Source: Diospyros lotus (Eukaryota > Streptophyta > Magnoliopsida > Ericales > Ebenaceae). From it: a stretch of DNA of 64,000 nt. This document shows, one piece after another, positions 11,847 through 22,636 of this stretch; the first letter of the stretch is position 1; the number at the start of each line of letters is the position of its first letter. The stretch is from contig NC_068344.1 in NCBI RefSeq assembly GCF_014633365.1, positions 38,376,670 through 38,440,669 on the forward strand. Direction: 5' to 3'. The translations under genes were made by a program, and so were the position numbers. The notes beneath the pieces are model-generated. The model saw only the letters and a program-made list of their open reading frames with translations, searched no databases and was not told the origin of the DNA.

Positions 11847-14800
11847 TGTAATACCCAAGACTTTTGGGTTGTTATTTAAAGGAAAAATGGAAATTCGGGG
11901 AAAATAGGTATTTGAAAAGCCGAAAAAATTTACTAAATCAGCTGAAGGGAGAACCCTGAAGCTTAAATGTCTAAGGAAAAAGGAACTCCTTTAACGAGCA
12001 TATCGAGACAGGATTTTTAAGACCAAAAGAAATTGAATCAAGAATAATTTTCGGTACAACAAAGATGCAACTGCTATTTAGGCTGCAAAAACTGAATCTT
12101 TAAAGAAGACTTCCAAAAAGTCAACGGAAGCTTGAGGGAGATTCGGTTTTTCATAAAGAACAACCCTTCAGTGGTTTCAAGAAGAAACGATTAGGGTTAG
12201 AGTTAAAACGAAGAAATGGGCCTAAGTCTAATTTTTTGAAATTGCCCGAGGGGGGTCAAAATGTCATTTTTTCAAAAAATTTCAAAAGGGAAATTGAAAG
12301 ATTTGAACTTGAGAAACTCAAATGCAATATTGGAAAGTTCAGGGGCCAAGTAAAAAGGGGCAAAAAGGTAAAGACCAAAAGTTGAAGGGCCAAAATGTAA
12401 AAAACTCAAATATGGCAATAATGGGAAACCAACCAAGCCACGAGGGGCGCCGAAAGCTTCTGGGGTTGCATGGTCAATGGTCAGGGAGGGCCAAGGGGTG
12501 ATGATGAGCTGACAATGGCCATCGGAGTAGCCGAAATTTCGAGAAAATCAGCCAAGAAAGCTGGCCAAAAATGGGAGACCTGGAACTCGCTTTTACAGGC
12601 GAATATCGATGCTTTTAGGTTAATCTAGGGGCGATGAAGACTCTTAAGTCAATGGGCAAGGCATCCAAGGCCATTTGAAGCTTCAAAATCGCCTATAAAT
12701 AGAGCTCAAAGATGGTCAAAATTTTCAAGAAATGAAGCTTCAAATCGAGGGCTATTTTGGACGAATTAAGAGGCAAGGATAGAGGGCTTTTGTTGCCCAT
12801 AGGTTGAAGGTCATATCTGGAGCATTTCGTGAGCAACGGAGCAAGAGTGAAGGATAAGGATGGCAATTGCAACCGAAATCGTAGGGAACTGAACCGAAAC
12901 CAAATCAATCAACGCGGTTAAAAACTGTTTGACTGGGTAATGGTTTGGTTAGGGGAAAAACCGAACACTGTTTCAATGGATATGGTTTGGTTATAGTTTT
13001 CACTAAAACCAAACCAAAATCCAAACTGAAACCGAACCGAATGGTGGGTAACCGAACCGAATATATATATAATATAATATGTATATATAATATATATTAT
13101 ATACAACCCCGCCCACCTAAGCCTAGCCCACCTTAGCCCAATTGCCTTGCTTGCAAACCCTTCTCCCCTTCTCTTCTCCTTCCTCTCTCGACCTCGCCCT
13201 CACTCTCTCTCTTGCTCTCTGCCTCTCGCTCGTCCGTGCGCCCTCGCCCTTACTCTCTGCATCTCTCTTGCTCTCGCTCACCCTCGCTGGATCTCTCTTG
13301 CTCTCGCTAGGGCTCGGCCCCTGCTCTCGCTTGCCCTCGATCTCTCACACCCCTTCTGCCTCATTTCTCTTGCTCCTCCGTGCGAGCTCGCCAGTCGCCC
13401 TCGTTCTTTGCATCTCTCTTGCTCTCACTCGCCCTCGCTAGATCTCTCTTGCTCTCGCTAGGGCTCGGCCCCTCTTACTCTAGCTTGCCTTCAATCTCTC
13501 TCACCCTCGCTGCCTCTCGCTCTGTACCTCATCTCTCTTCATATTAATTTATTTTTTATATTTATAATTTTGTTAGATGGAGTTGGCTCATTCATTTCAG
13601 ATGGATATGCATCAATTTACGAAGAATATATTAATGTTGTTGATGAAGGTATTAACTTTCGTAGCTAATTTTTTTTAGCTTAAATTACAATTTAATTATG
13701 CACATATTAATTTATTAATCTTAACAATTGTAGGTTTGGAAATGTGATTTTATATCCAATAAGTTTTGTAACTTTATGCAAGAATAAGGTAACTTTATTA
13801 GAATTTATCTTTGTTTGTTGTGAAATTATCAAAAATTTTTATGAATGCTATTTGTCTTTGTTTGTTGATATGGATTAAACTAAAAAAACCATGGTTAAAC
13901 CGAAACTGAACCGAAACCGAATGGTTTGGTTATGGTTTTAAATTTTTAAAACCAAATGGGTAATGGTTTGGTTTTGGTTTTAGTAATTTAAGTTTGGTTT
14001 GGTTATGGTTTTGGCAAAAAATGAAACCAAACCAAACCATTGCCAACCCTAGTGGAGGAGAATCGATGTTTCGTCGGAACCCTAGGCGGTTTGCCTGGTC
14101 AAGAGTTCGAGCTCTCCGTTAACTGACTTCCGAGCCTCATTTCGAGCTGATTCAGGTACCATTGTGATCAATTTGGGCTGGGCTTCGTTGTGGTGTAAAA
14201 ATCCTATTTTTCCAGTAAAGCCGTGGCTGGAGAAGACGACCGGCGCGTGGGCCCCACGCGCTAGTCTCACACGCCCTACCATGTGCTAGGCGCATGCGGG
14301 CTAGGAATTTTTTGTAATTTTAGAAAAAATATTTGCAAAATATGTTACGTAGGTATTTATTTTAGAATATTAGTAAGGAAAAATTGAAGAACAATAGAGA
14401 AAAAGGCAAGAAAATAGAGGACAAATAGTGTTTATTGATTATTTGAATAAATATCTTGCCTAGGGTGTTTTTGGACTTGAGGCGAAACATTTGGTGCAAA
14501 TTTCAAAATTGGCACGCAAATCAAGGTGAGTGGTTTTACCCCCATAAATTCATATTCGATATGATTACCTTTCTATGCATGATAATTACATATGTTAAGA
14601 TCAATCTCGTCATATTTGTTCATATATTGTTGCATGAAAAATTGTGACACTCGCATGGCATGATATTATCATCATATTGAAACTCGTGTATGGGGTTGGG
14701 ATGTCTCCCTAAGAGTGTAGCCACAATTCCCCGAGGGCAACTGATGGAACAACGTTAGGATTATTCTGCAGAGATTCGAGATTTTGCCTAGGGTTCCGTG

Positions 14801-15274
14801 CTGGGCTGGTAGACCAAGGAAGTTACACTAAAGGTATTTGCTTATAAATGTCCATGCATCTCATTCATTCATACTTGTCTAACCCTAACTTAGAAGATTT
14901 CATCTTTTAATATTGGACTATGTCATTGAAATATTCCATATTCCAAGCGAGGCAAGCGGCCAGAAGGGCAAGGAGGTGATCGAGGCCTGATCACGATAGA
15001 AATTTTATGGGTCCCATGTGGGGTTAGACCATATGTTTCATTTGACTGTATTATTTAGATTTTAAATAAATGTGTTGGGTAAATGATGAACCCATGTTAT
15101 GTTTTTGAGATTTCATGCAAGTTCTAATCTTGCTTTCGCTTATATTTAAATTGTATCATTCCTTTATTATGTTTGAAAGTGTTATTAAATAAAAGTCATG
15201 TTGAGAGTTTATTGTCAATTTATATTTTAAAAAAAATCCTAACATATATTAATGTCTCGAAAGAGGGTGTTATA
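11847..15274 (-). mobile_element. Solo LTR, family 1, reverse orientation, TSD TCACA
   Basis: Starts TGTAATACCC and ends GGGTGTTATA. The last bases should be TTACA, so a C to T change is inferred. Exact 5-base duplications TCACA flank it at 11842-11846 and 15275-15279. Internal sequence is the reverse complement of the solo LTR at 3987-6689, for example the tracts around AACAACCCTTCAGTGG and GACGACCGGCGCGTGG. Total length is 3428 bases including a 1197-base hAT insertion, so the LTR itself was about 2.2 kb. Confidence 0.8.
12855..14051. mobile_element. Non-autonomous hAT element, 1197 bp, 8-bp TSD
   Basis: The terminal inverted repeats are TAAGGATGGCAATTG at the left and its near reverse complement at the right end (ATTGCCAACCCTA), the typical GGxTGGCAA end of plant hAT elements. 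Eight-base duplications GTGAAGGA (12847-12854) and GTGGAGGA (14052-14059) match at seven of eight positions. Subterminal regions are dense in AACCGAAACC and GGTTTGGTT repeats. A CTCTCGCT-rich minisatellite fills about 13160-13540 and produces long ORFs without meaning. No transposase was seen. Confidence 0.8.
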
Positions 15275-15279
15275 TCACA

Positions 15280-15400
15280 ACTCCGCAAGGTAAAGGATGA
15301 GGATCCCGAAAATATGGGGAAGGTGATCAACTACCGTATCATCACAACTCCCAAGTCTAACCAACGTCATTCATTCATTCATAAGTATCCGAACATGTGT
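15280..15400 (+). mobile_element. 3' LTR of the Tat element, continuation (end uncertain)
   Basis: The sequence after the solo LTR starts with the second TCACA and continues with CTCCGCAAGGTAAAGGATGA. It appears to be the rest of the Tat LTR cut at 11846. No terminal CA with a matching TSD was found, so the boundary with the LHCA6 promoter is unclear. Confidence 0.4.
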
Positions 15401-15623
15401 CGGGTACACCCAACCCGCCATTGGTATTGGGCCACGTCATGCAATAGGATTCATTCCGCTATCTCCTCTCCCTGTTGCCGATAAGCCCTCCCTCTTGACT
15501 CTGGGTATCTGTTTGCTGCTTGCTTGCGCGAAGAGCTACACCCGCCGGCGTTCCTAATAAGTTTTGTACCCGAAACTCCCACGTCGACCCGCGCCGCGCA
15601 ATATCTCTGTTCTGTCATTAGTT
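15400..15623 (+). promoter_or_regulatory. Probable LHCA6 promoter and 5' leader
   Basis: Upstream of the LHCA6 ATG are a CCAAT-type box on the opposite strand (CCATTGG, 15418-15424), an ACGT core (CACGTCA, 15433-15439), an I-box (GATAAG, 15480-15485) and a second CCACGTC near 15574. I-box and ACGT elements are usual in light-regulated photosynthesis genes. No convincing TATA box was seen. The assignment rests on position and these short motifs. Confidence 0.35.
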
Positions 15624-17648
15624 ATGGCTGCAGTTGCCCTTGCCTCCACTCTTTCAAGTCTCCCTGCAACCAGGTCTCTTTCTTTCTTTGCGACATAATA
15701 TGTATGTCATTTTTAATTTAAAGATGGGAAGTTTAATTTGATTAGGTGTTTGAGGTGCAGTTAATCCAAACAGATCGATGGTCTTAGATAGATCAGTTTG
15801 ATTTGAGTTTCCGTTTGTTTGTAAGTTGTACTTCGTACATTAATTTGGGTTAATATTTTGGTTCGAGAGAAATACCCAGAAAATATAAAGCTTTAGGTGG
15901 AAAGAAATCAACAGCTCTTACTGCAGCAGCGAGGAAGTTAAATGCAGCGAAAGGGGGTGTGTCAAGTGTTTGTGAACCCCTTCCTCCGGATAGGCCATTG
16001 TGGTTCCCTGGTAGTGCACCTCCCCAGTGGCTGGATGGCAGGTACTAATAATTAATTATTAATTGTTGGACTCACGAGATCAATTCTTACTATATATTCA
16101 TCCGTACCGTACATATTGATACTAAAAGTCCGCAGATAATTCTTGGAACCAAATTCAATGGAAACCGTTTCATGATGGTAATTCGATGAAATATGAAATT
16201 TAAATTGCTTCAAAATTAAAGAGTAATGATGCATCTCAGAACTAGAGTTACCGAGAAAGAACGAAAAACAAAAAGAGAGTAAATTAAGTAGAACACTCGG
16301 CCGTAAGAATACCATCAATAGTCAACATTAGGCACCGCTTGATATATATCATATTAGTAATCACTTACAATTCAAGATGAACATATTCTTCTATTTTGTT
16401 CGTTTACTTACTATTTTTTTCCTCTAATGCTTATTGCAGTCTTCCTGGAGATTTTGGCTTTGATCCACTTGGATTAGGTAACGGTTTTGAGTTTTGTTCT
16501 AGGGTGGACCGGTGGTGTTCACCATTTTTTCAGGGAAAGTAATTCGGGAAATTAAAAGTTCTAGACAAAGGGGACGAATGATGAGCATCAATTACCAGGC
16601 TCTGCCAATATTATTGGAGTCGTTCCTCATAGTCAAACGGACCAAACTGCATACAAATAATATGAACTTTGAGCATTTTTATATCTAATAGGAACCGGGG
16701 AGGAAGGAAGGAAGGAAGGAAGGAATTAATTAATTAATCTTGGGCTGCATGCCATTGCTGCAGGGTCGGACCCAGAGTTACTTAAATGGTTTGCGCAAGC
16801 TGAGCTAATGCACAGTAGATGGGCAATGCTGGGTGTGGCTGGAATCCTTATCCCAGAATGGCTGGAAAGCCTGGGTTTGATTGACAACTTCTCTTGGTAT
16901 GATGCGGGTTCTCGGGAGTACTTTGCGGACCCAACAACTTTGTTTGTGGTGCAAATAGCGTTGATGGGTTGGGTAGAAGGGCGAAGATGGGCTGATATGA
17001 TCAAGCCAGGATGTGTGGACATCGAGCCCACTTACCCTAATAAGGAGAAGCCTAAGCCTGACGTTGGTTACCCAGGTGGGATATGGTTTGATCCACTCAT
17101 GTGGGGCCGGGGATCTCCCGAGCCCGTCATGGTTTTGAGGACCAAAGAGATCAAGAATGGCCGACTTGCTATGCTAGCTTTCCTGGGCTTTTGCTTCCAA
17201 GCCATTTATACTGGCCAAGGCCCCATTGACAACTTGATGGCTCACATTGCAGATCCCGGCCACTGCAATGTCTTCTCGGTAAGTGTGTGTGTATATCCCA
17301 CAGTAGTATATATTCAATGCATATGGTAATTATAATTAACTCAACTATTGATTGATCTCTATTTGTATCCAGTGTCCCATATATACGTACATTTGTCATG
17401 TTTCTTATACCTGGACCTTCTTAACTAGATAGAATTAGTGACTTCAATTATTTATGGACTTTCCATCGGTCAATTTCAATATTCTATTGGAAATTAATTA
17501 AGCATCTAGACTTCTACGCACGGATTGCTAGGTAGAAGCTTACACCAGGAAGGCTACTATTACATGCAGCAAGTTATAACAATCAAATCTTCGATCTTCT
17601 TAATGATTTCCCCTATTTTCTCTTTTCCAGGCTTTCACATCACAGTAA
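15624..17648 (+). CDS. LHCA6: Photosystem I light-harvesting chlorophyll a/b protein Lhca6
   Basis: Five exons with GT-AG introns fit one frame: 15624-15673, 15880-16041, 16440-16477, 16764-17278, 17631-17648, giving 260 residues. Residues 1 to about 45 look like a chloroplast transit peptide. The mature part begins [16 protein letters not shown] and contains the three LHC helices: B ([10 protein letters not shown], with its chlorophyll-ligand Glu), C ([11 protein letters not shown]) and A ([17 protein letters not shown]). The [12 protein letters not shown] start and [11 protein letters not shown] loop match Lhca6 better than Lhca2. In Arabidopsis, Lhca6 helps attach NDH to photosystem I for cyclic electron flow in thylakoids. 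Exon 1 is short and is the least certain part. No stops or frameshifts are seen, so the gene looks intact. Confidence 0.92.
16694..16736 (+). repeat. Microsatellite in LHCA6 intron 3
   Basis: A (GGAA)n run followed by (TTAA)n lies 30 bases before the acceptor of exon 4. Confidence 0.8.
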
Positions 17649-17959
17649 TGTTGTGAACTAGAGTAATTAAAGCAACGCGATATCAGACACTTGGAAAACG
17701 TACGGCAGGAAGGGGCCCAGAGCCGATCCATGCAGGACAATGAACTCTCTTTGACTTGGTTGATCGAATCAAGCAAATATGGTCGATTACCTCTAAACCA
17801 ACAACACACACACACTCTCTCTCTCTCCTACGCTATTTTGACTTCTTTTTCTTTTTCTGTGTGTGCATTAGTCAACCTCCTTTGTTTGATAGATTTATCA
17901 TTTATGTTGCCGTGAAATTATAATTTGCACAATTCTGAAAAAGAAGAATAATTTGTCTC
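17649..17959 (+). other. LHCA6 3' flank with CA/CT microsatellite
   Basis: Untranslated and intergenic sequence. A (CA)n(CT)n run lies at about 17803-17827. No gene was seen. Confidence 0.5.
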
Positions 17960-18117
17960 ATAATCATAAAATTTTATTTTTTATTTTTTTTCACATATGT
18001 CAACGTGAGTGCACTCAAAATATTTTAAAATATCAAGTGATGTGCCACATAAGCAGATGCACACACCTCTCAAATCAGTTCGAGTCATGGCTAAAATTAC
18101 AACAAATCGACCAAATC
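17960..18117 (+). repeat. Direct repeat A, copy 1
   Basis: Begins TTTATTTTTTATTTTTTTTC and contains CATATGTCAACGTGAGTGCACTC and a GTGCCAC-type block ending GAGTCATGGCTAAAATTAC. A diverged copy in the same orientation is at 18783-18960. The family was not recognised. Confidence 0.6.
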
Positions 18118-18722
18118 AAGAGGGAAGACAAGCAAGCGATGGAGCGACAGTGACGAAATAGAAGATCGAGGTGACGACGCCAACGTTGGGTTAGAGGCGA
18201 CAATCAATCTCCACCACCACCATCATTCACGGTACTGCGTGCATTAAAAACCCTAACCCAAAATGTCGCCCCCTCCATCATTCAAAATATCGATTTGGAA
18301 ATTTGTGGTGCAAGGCAATTACGCAAGGATCATGACCATAGACAACTCATGAAATGGGTCTTTAGATCTCAATGACATAAAGTCCCAATGATTTCTCAGT
18401 CAAGTCCAGTGGGACTATGATTACCGTTGATAGCAATGAAGTGATGGCGTTGTTCTGCTCAAGCCCAGACGTGAATGCCAAAGCTAACATGTTCATAGCC
18501 AAGTTCAAGACCCGGCTTAAGTTTCAGAAAATCAATTGCATTAAGTAAAAACATGGGCTAGGTCCATCAAATTTCGCCATTGCCTCTTCTTTCATAGTCT
18601 CAATCAAGAAGTAGAGATTGATCGTCGTCTCTAGCCCCACGTCGTCATCGTAGCCGTCACCTCGATCTTTTTTTTCGTCATTGATGTTGTTGTTGCTCCA
18701 TCCTTTGTCCGTCTTCCCTCTG
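18118..18722. repeat. Fold-back element with captured gene fragment
   Basis: Arms at 18118-18212 and 18606-18722 are inverted copies of each other. Both read AGAGGGAAGAC, then AAGATCGAGGTGACG, then CGACAATCAATCTC or close to it. The space between holds a protein-like fragment on the + strand. Direct repeats (17960-18117 and 18783-18960) flank the whole. The arrangement resembles a Pack-type transposon or fold-back that has picked up a gene piece. Terminal duplications were not found, so the class is open. Confidence 0.5.
18263..18548 (+). pseudogene. Unrecognised gene fragment
   Basis: An ATG at 18263 starts MSPPPSFKISIWKFVVQGNY and stops early after MTIDNS. In another frame the stretch 18385-18548 reads SSGTMITVDSNEV, then MALFCSSPDVNAKANMFI, then AKFKTRLKFQKINCIK and a TAA at 18546-18548. 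The end of this reading (FIxKFKTRLKFQK, Lys/Arg-rich) weakly resembles the C-terminus of small plant DUF761-type proteins, but I do not recognise the family with confidence. It lies between inverted arms and has an internal stop and a frame change, so it is a captured and decayed piece. Confidence 0.35.
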
Positions 18723-18782
18723 TGTATATATACACAGACACACATATATATATTTAACATATATATATCTATATAATATAGG

Positions 18783-18960
18783 ATTTTATTTTTTATTTTT
18801 TCATATGTGTCAAAATGGGGTCACTCAAAATGTTTTAAAATGCAAGGTGGCGTGCCACGTTAGCGGGCACACCATGTCAGTGGCTACGCATGTCTCTTGA
18901 ATCGAATTCGAGTTATGACTAAAATTGTAATTAATCAACTAAATCGAACATTTATTATCA
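18783..18960 (+). repeat. Direct repeat A, copy 2
   Basis: Diverged second copy of the 17960-18117 repeat, with matching CACTCAAAATGTTTTAAAAT and GAGTTATGACTAAAATTG blocks. Confidence 0.6.
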
Positions 18961-20200
18961 AAATTAAAACGTCTTGATAAAATCATAAAAACCCAAAAAA
19001 GTCTAGTTTTTTCATGCCATTAACGCTATATTTAATTGAACAAATGTTCTGTAGCCGTCCTATAATTATTCAGAAATTTCACGAATATATAGTGAAAAAT
19101 AACTAGTTAGAGGGTGGTACATTTTTTGTTTTTGTCTGTCTGTTAGGCAGGGACTATATGCATATTTCAGTCCATGAGGAAAGTCAGAATCTTTAGCATT
19201 TCTAATTATATATATATATATATATCAATTTTTATAGTCCTCTTATTTTGGTTATATTCTTAAAATTTTATTAATTCTATAAATATCTGTCAACATTTAA
19301 TTCCAGTCAACTTGATTCATTTTGGGCTGCAATCAATGAATCCGAAAATACTAAGGGGAAGAAAACAAAGATAACAGATATGAGTGCATACAAAGAATTT
19401 TTACATGGTTCGGTCAGAATGATACCTACTCCACGATCGTATCCTGGTTATTCTTCCAGAGCGACAGTATCTGATTATTCTCCTTATTTCTCTTATAATA
19501 TCTTTGACTCCTATTTATAATGAGGGGTCTTTATAATTTGGATAATATATAGAAATATAAAGATGATATAATGGGAGACAAACAGTCCTTATCATCTGCA
19601 TAAAACTGGGAGTGAGATCTTCATTTCAAGGAATGGGTCCGTTTCAGATAAAGTAAGTGGACCCCACCTCTGGCTGTTCAGTAATTTTGTCATCTATGCG
19701 AGCTTGAGGTTTTTTAGGTTAGCGACCTGAACGATCCAGTGAAGTGAGAGCTTTATTGAGAGCTCGTTAGGTTGATTGGTGAGAGCTCGCTAGGAGCTTT
19801 GCTAGAAGCTCGCAAGGAGCTTGTTTTATGAGTTTCGAATTTCGGGGGTATATGAGTTTTCTTTGATGAGATTGCTTGAACTTTTTAGACTCCGGGCGAT
19901 TGGGCTGGCCTATTGGACTGAGTCTAACCCATAAAATATAGTGCGAGAAATACATATAACAATATTAATACCAGGTCATACGTCTAATAGCATATAGTTT
20001 TTCACTTAAAAAAAAACATACAGTTTTTCATGCAAAAATCCTATAAATATATATAGATATATTGTTCATATATTTATCACCCGAATTAATTAACCGGAGT
20101 CAGCGAATGGGGTGTGAGGTTGGATCAAATTAATTAACCAGCCACGCCATGCCATACACAAACACAATTAAAAGCCGCTATTGAATTTGACGTTGACACG
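18961..20200 (+). other. Intergenic, AT-rich, with LTR-like remnant
   Basis: A (TA)n run lies at about 19208-19226. The stretch 19330-19980 includes TTTTTACATGGTTCGGTCAG and a nearby CTACTCCACG, wording common in plant Copia LTRs. No TG...CA ends with a duplication were found. No gene was seen. Confidence 0.35.
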
Positions 20201-20473
20201 GTCAACCCTTGAATTGTGGCATACTAGTTTAGCCCCCCCACCTCGCTCCCAACCCCAAAATTTGAATCTATTTTTAGAAGGATGAATTGGAGCAGGAAGC
20301 CAACAGTCCATGACGACGCACACAGCACCAAACCCACCCCCCCCAAAAAAAACAAAAAACAAAACGACTTGGAAAAGAGGGATCAGAGAATAATTCCCGT
20401 CTCTCCGGACAGCGGCACGCTTCTTCTTCTTCCCCGCCCCCGGAGGTTTTGTCCTCTTTCCGGCCGACCCAAC

Positions 20474-22636
20474 ATGGCCGCCGCTGTTCGATGTCGCCAA
20501 TATCGTCACCTTCCTAATTTCCTCCTGATAATTTATTATTATTCCTTATCATCACTTCCCCCCCTCTCTCTCTCGGCCCCAGATTCTGCTGAGGCTCTCC
20601 TCAAGTTCAAACAATCACTCTCAAACACCAAGCGCCTTGATTCTTGGGTGCCGAACACTCCCCCCTGCAAAGCCAAAGAGCAATGGGCAGGTCTTGTGTG
20701 TAACGCTGGCGTCGTCACTGGTCTCCGTCTTGCCGAAATGGGCCTGTCTGGCAACATTGACGTCGACGCTTTGCTTCAACTCGACACCCTCCGCACCATC
20801 ACCTTGGCAAACAACTCTTTCTCCGGTCCGATACCTCCATTTAACCGCATTGGTCCTCTCAAGGCTCTGTACTTGTCCTTCAACAGCTTCTCCGGAGAGA
20901 TACCTTCCGATTTCTTCTCCAAAATGGGGTCTTTGAAGAAACTTGGGCTCTCCGGGAACAAGTTCTCCGGGAAAATTCCCCAGTCGTTGACACAGGTAGG
21001 AACCCTGATGGAGCTACGCCTCGAACACAACGAATTCTCAGGGCCTATTCCGCCGCTGGAACAAAAATCTTTAGCAAAACTCGACCTTTCAAATAACATG
21101 CTGGAAGGCGAAATTCCCCTGATCATGCAAAGATTCGGACCGAGTCCATTCCAAGGTAACGAGGGGCTATGCGGGAAGCCGTTGGACAAAGAATGCGATG
21201 ACCAACTAGAAGCGCCACAAGACGAGTCCTCCTCCTCCGGTGCAGGAGAACCATCTGCGGCAGACGACAATAATCACAAAAGTAGTAGTTCCTTAAAAGG
21301 GTGGGTGATAATAGGCCTGATTGCTTTGCTGGTGGCGGTGACGGTGATTTCTAGGTCCAGGCAAAAGGAAGATAAGTTTGACAAGCTCCAGAAAGAGAAC
21401 CTGGATGATCAGGTGGTTCAAGTGCGGGTTCCAAGCTCGAACGTCCGCAAGAGCATGCAGCAGCAAGAGTCCTCCGTCGCCGCCACCGCCAGGAACCAGC
21501 TGAAAGGAGCAGGGTCCACCAGGAAAGCAGCAGGTACCAAGGGTGGGGGCATGGGGGATCTTGTGGTGGTTAATGATGAGAGGGGCGTGTTTGGGCTTGC
21601 AGATTTGATGAAGGCCGCGGCGGAGGTGCTAGGGAATGGTGGGTTGGGGTCGGCCTACAAGGCTGTGATGGGCAACGGGGTGTCGGTGGTGGTGAAGAGG
21701 ATGAGAGATATGAATAAGATTAGTAAGGATGAGTTTGACACCGAGATGAGGCGCCTAGGCGGACTCAGGCACCCCAACATCCTTTCCCCTTTGGCTTACC
21801 ACTACAGGAAAGATGAGAAGCTGTTGGTGTCCGAGTACGTTTCCAAAGGCAGCTTGTTGTATCTTTTGCATGGTACGCAATTCTGTAATTTGTTATCTCT
21901 AGCTGCTTATTAACTAGTTGAATATACAGTATCTATCATATATTAAAGTTAGTTTTTTTTTTTCCAATTTTGGAGATGTTTTCCTTCATTTGCATCCGTA
22001 TTCCTCAACATATATATATATATATCTGCAGTTATTTCTTACTATATTTAGGAACCTGTTTTTTCAGGTGATCGTGGGATTTCTCACGCAGAGCTAAATT
22101 GGTCAACCCGGCTGAAGATTATTAAGGGTGTCGCAAACGGAATGAGTTTCCTCCATTCTGAGTTTGCATCATATCAGGTGCCCCATGGTAATCTCAAGTC
22201 CAGCAATATTCTTCTTGACTCAACTTATGAGCCACTTCTCTCAGACTATGCCTTCTATCCACTTATCAACAACACTCAAGCCGTACAAGCATTGTTTGCA
22301 TCCAAATCCCCTGAAACCATTCTGTACCAGCAGCTCACTCCCAAGAGCGATGTTTACTGTCTTGGAATTGTCATTCTTGAAATCATCACTGGAAAATTTC
22401 CTTCTCAGTACCTCAGCAACCAAAAGGGTGGGACTGATGTTGTGCAGTGGGTCCGATCGGCAGTTTCTGAGAAGAGGGAACGAGAATTGATTGATCCAGA
22501 GATTGCAAGCGCAAAAAATTCACTTCCGGATGTGGAGAAGCTTCTCCAAATTGCAGCAGCTTGTACGGAAAGCAATATTGATGAGCGGATTGATATGAAT
22601 GAAGCTATTAGGAGGATAGAAGATATACAAGTCTGA
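20474..22636 (+). CDS. PRK: PRK-like leucine-rich-repeat receptor kinase (LRR III)
   Basis: Two exons, 20474-21872 and 22068-22636 (GT-AG intron, codon split as G|GT), give 655 residues. Order: signal peptide (about 1-35), LRR N-terminal cap, five or six LRRs (LDTLRTITLANNSFSGPIPP and so on), an LCGKPL cap, an acidic linker, a membrane segment (WVIIGLIALLVAVTVI) and a kinase domain. The P-loop reads LGNGGLGSAYKA and the lysine is kept (VVVKRM). However, the HRD site is HGN (VPHGNLKSSNILL) and DFG is DYA (LSDYAF). This pattern fits the PRK group of pollen receptor kinases, which signal in pollen-tube tips through ROP-GEFs. The start is the ATG before AAAVRCRQ. An upstream in-frame ATG at 20282 lacks a signal-peptide context. 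The gene looks intact. Confidence 0.9.

Larger units (their letters stand above)
1..15400 (+). mobile_element. Ty3/gypsy Tat-lineage retrotransposon, 3' portion, nested and decayed
   Basis: The window opens inside the protease of a Ty3/gypsy polyprotein read on the + strand. Protease, RT, RNase H, a second RNase H-like domain and integrase follow to about 3760. Next come a spacer with short tandem repeats, a long antisense ORF (11138 down to 7135), a polypurine tract (11546-11561) and the start of a 3' LTR at 11562. The additional RNase H-like domain and an antisense ORF between pol and the 3' LTR are known for the Tat lineage (Grande and relatives). Three solo LTRs (3987-6689, 7208-8881, 11847-15274) are inserted in it. 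The 3' LTR resumes after 15279. Its true end was not found and 15400 is approximate. The 5' LTR and most of gag lie outside the window. Confidence 0.8.

Noticed and set aside
13142..13461. Two overlapping ORFs rich in Leu, Ser and Ala
   Set aside because: They arise from a CTCTCGCT minisatellite inside the hAT element. Several frames are open at once.
20282..20473. Upstream in-frame ATG extending the PRK protein by 64 residues
   Set aside because: The added part is Lys/Pro/Thr-rich without a signal peptide. The ATG at 20474 is followed by a hydrophobic leader as expected for a receptor kinase.
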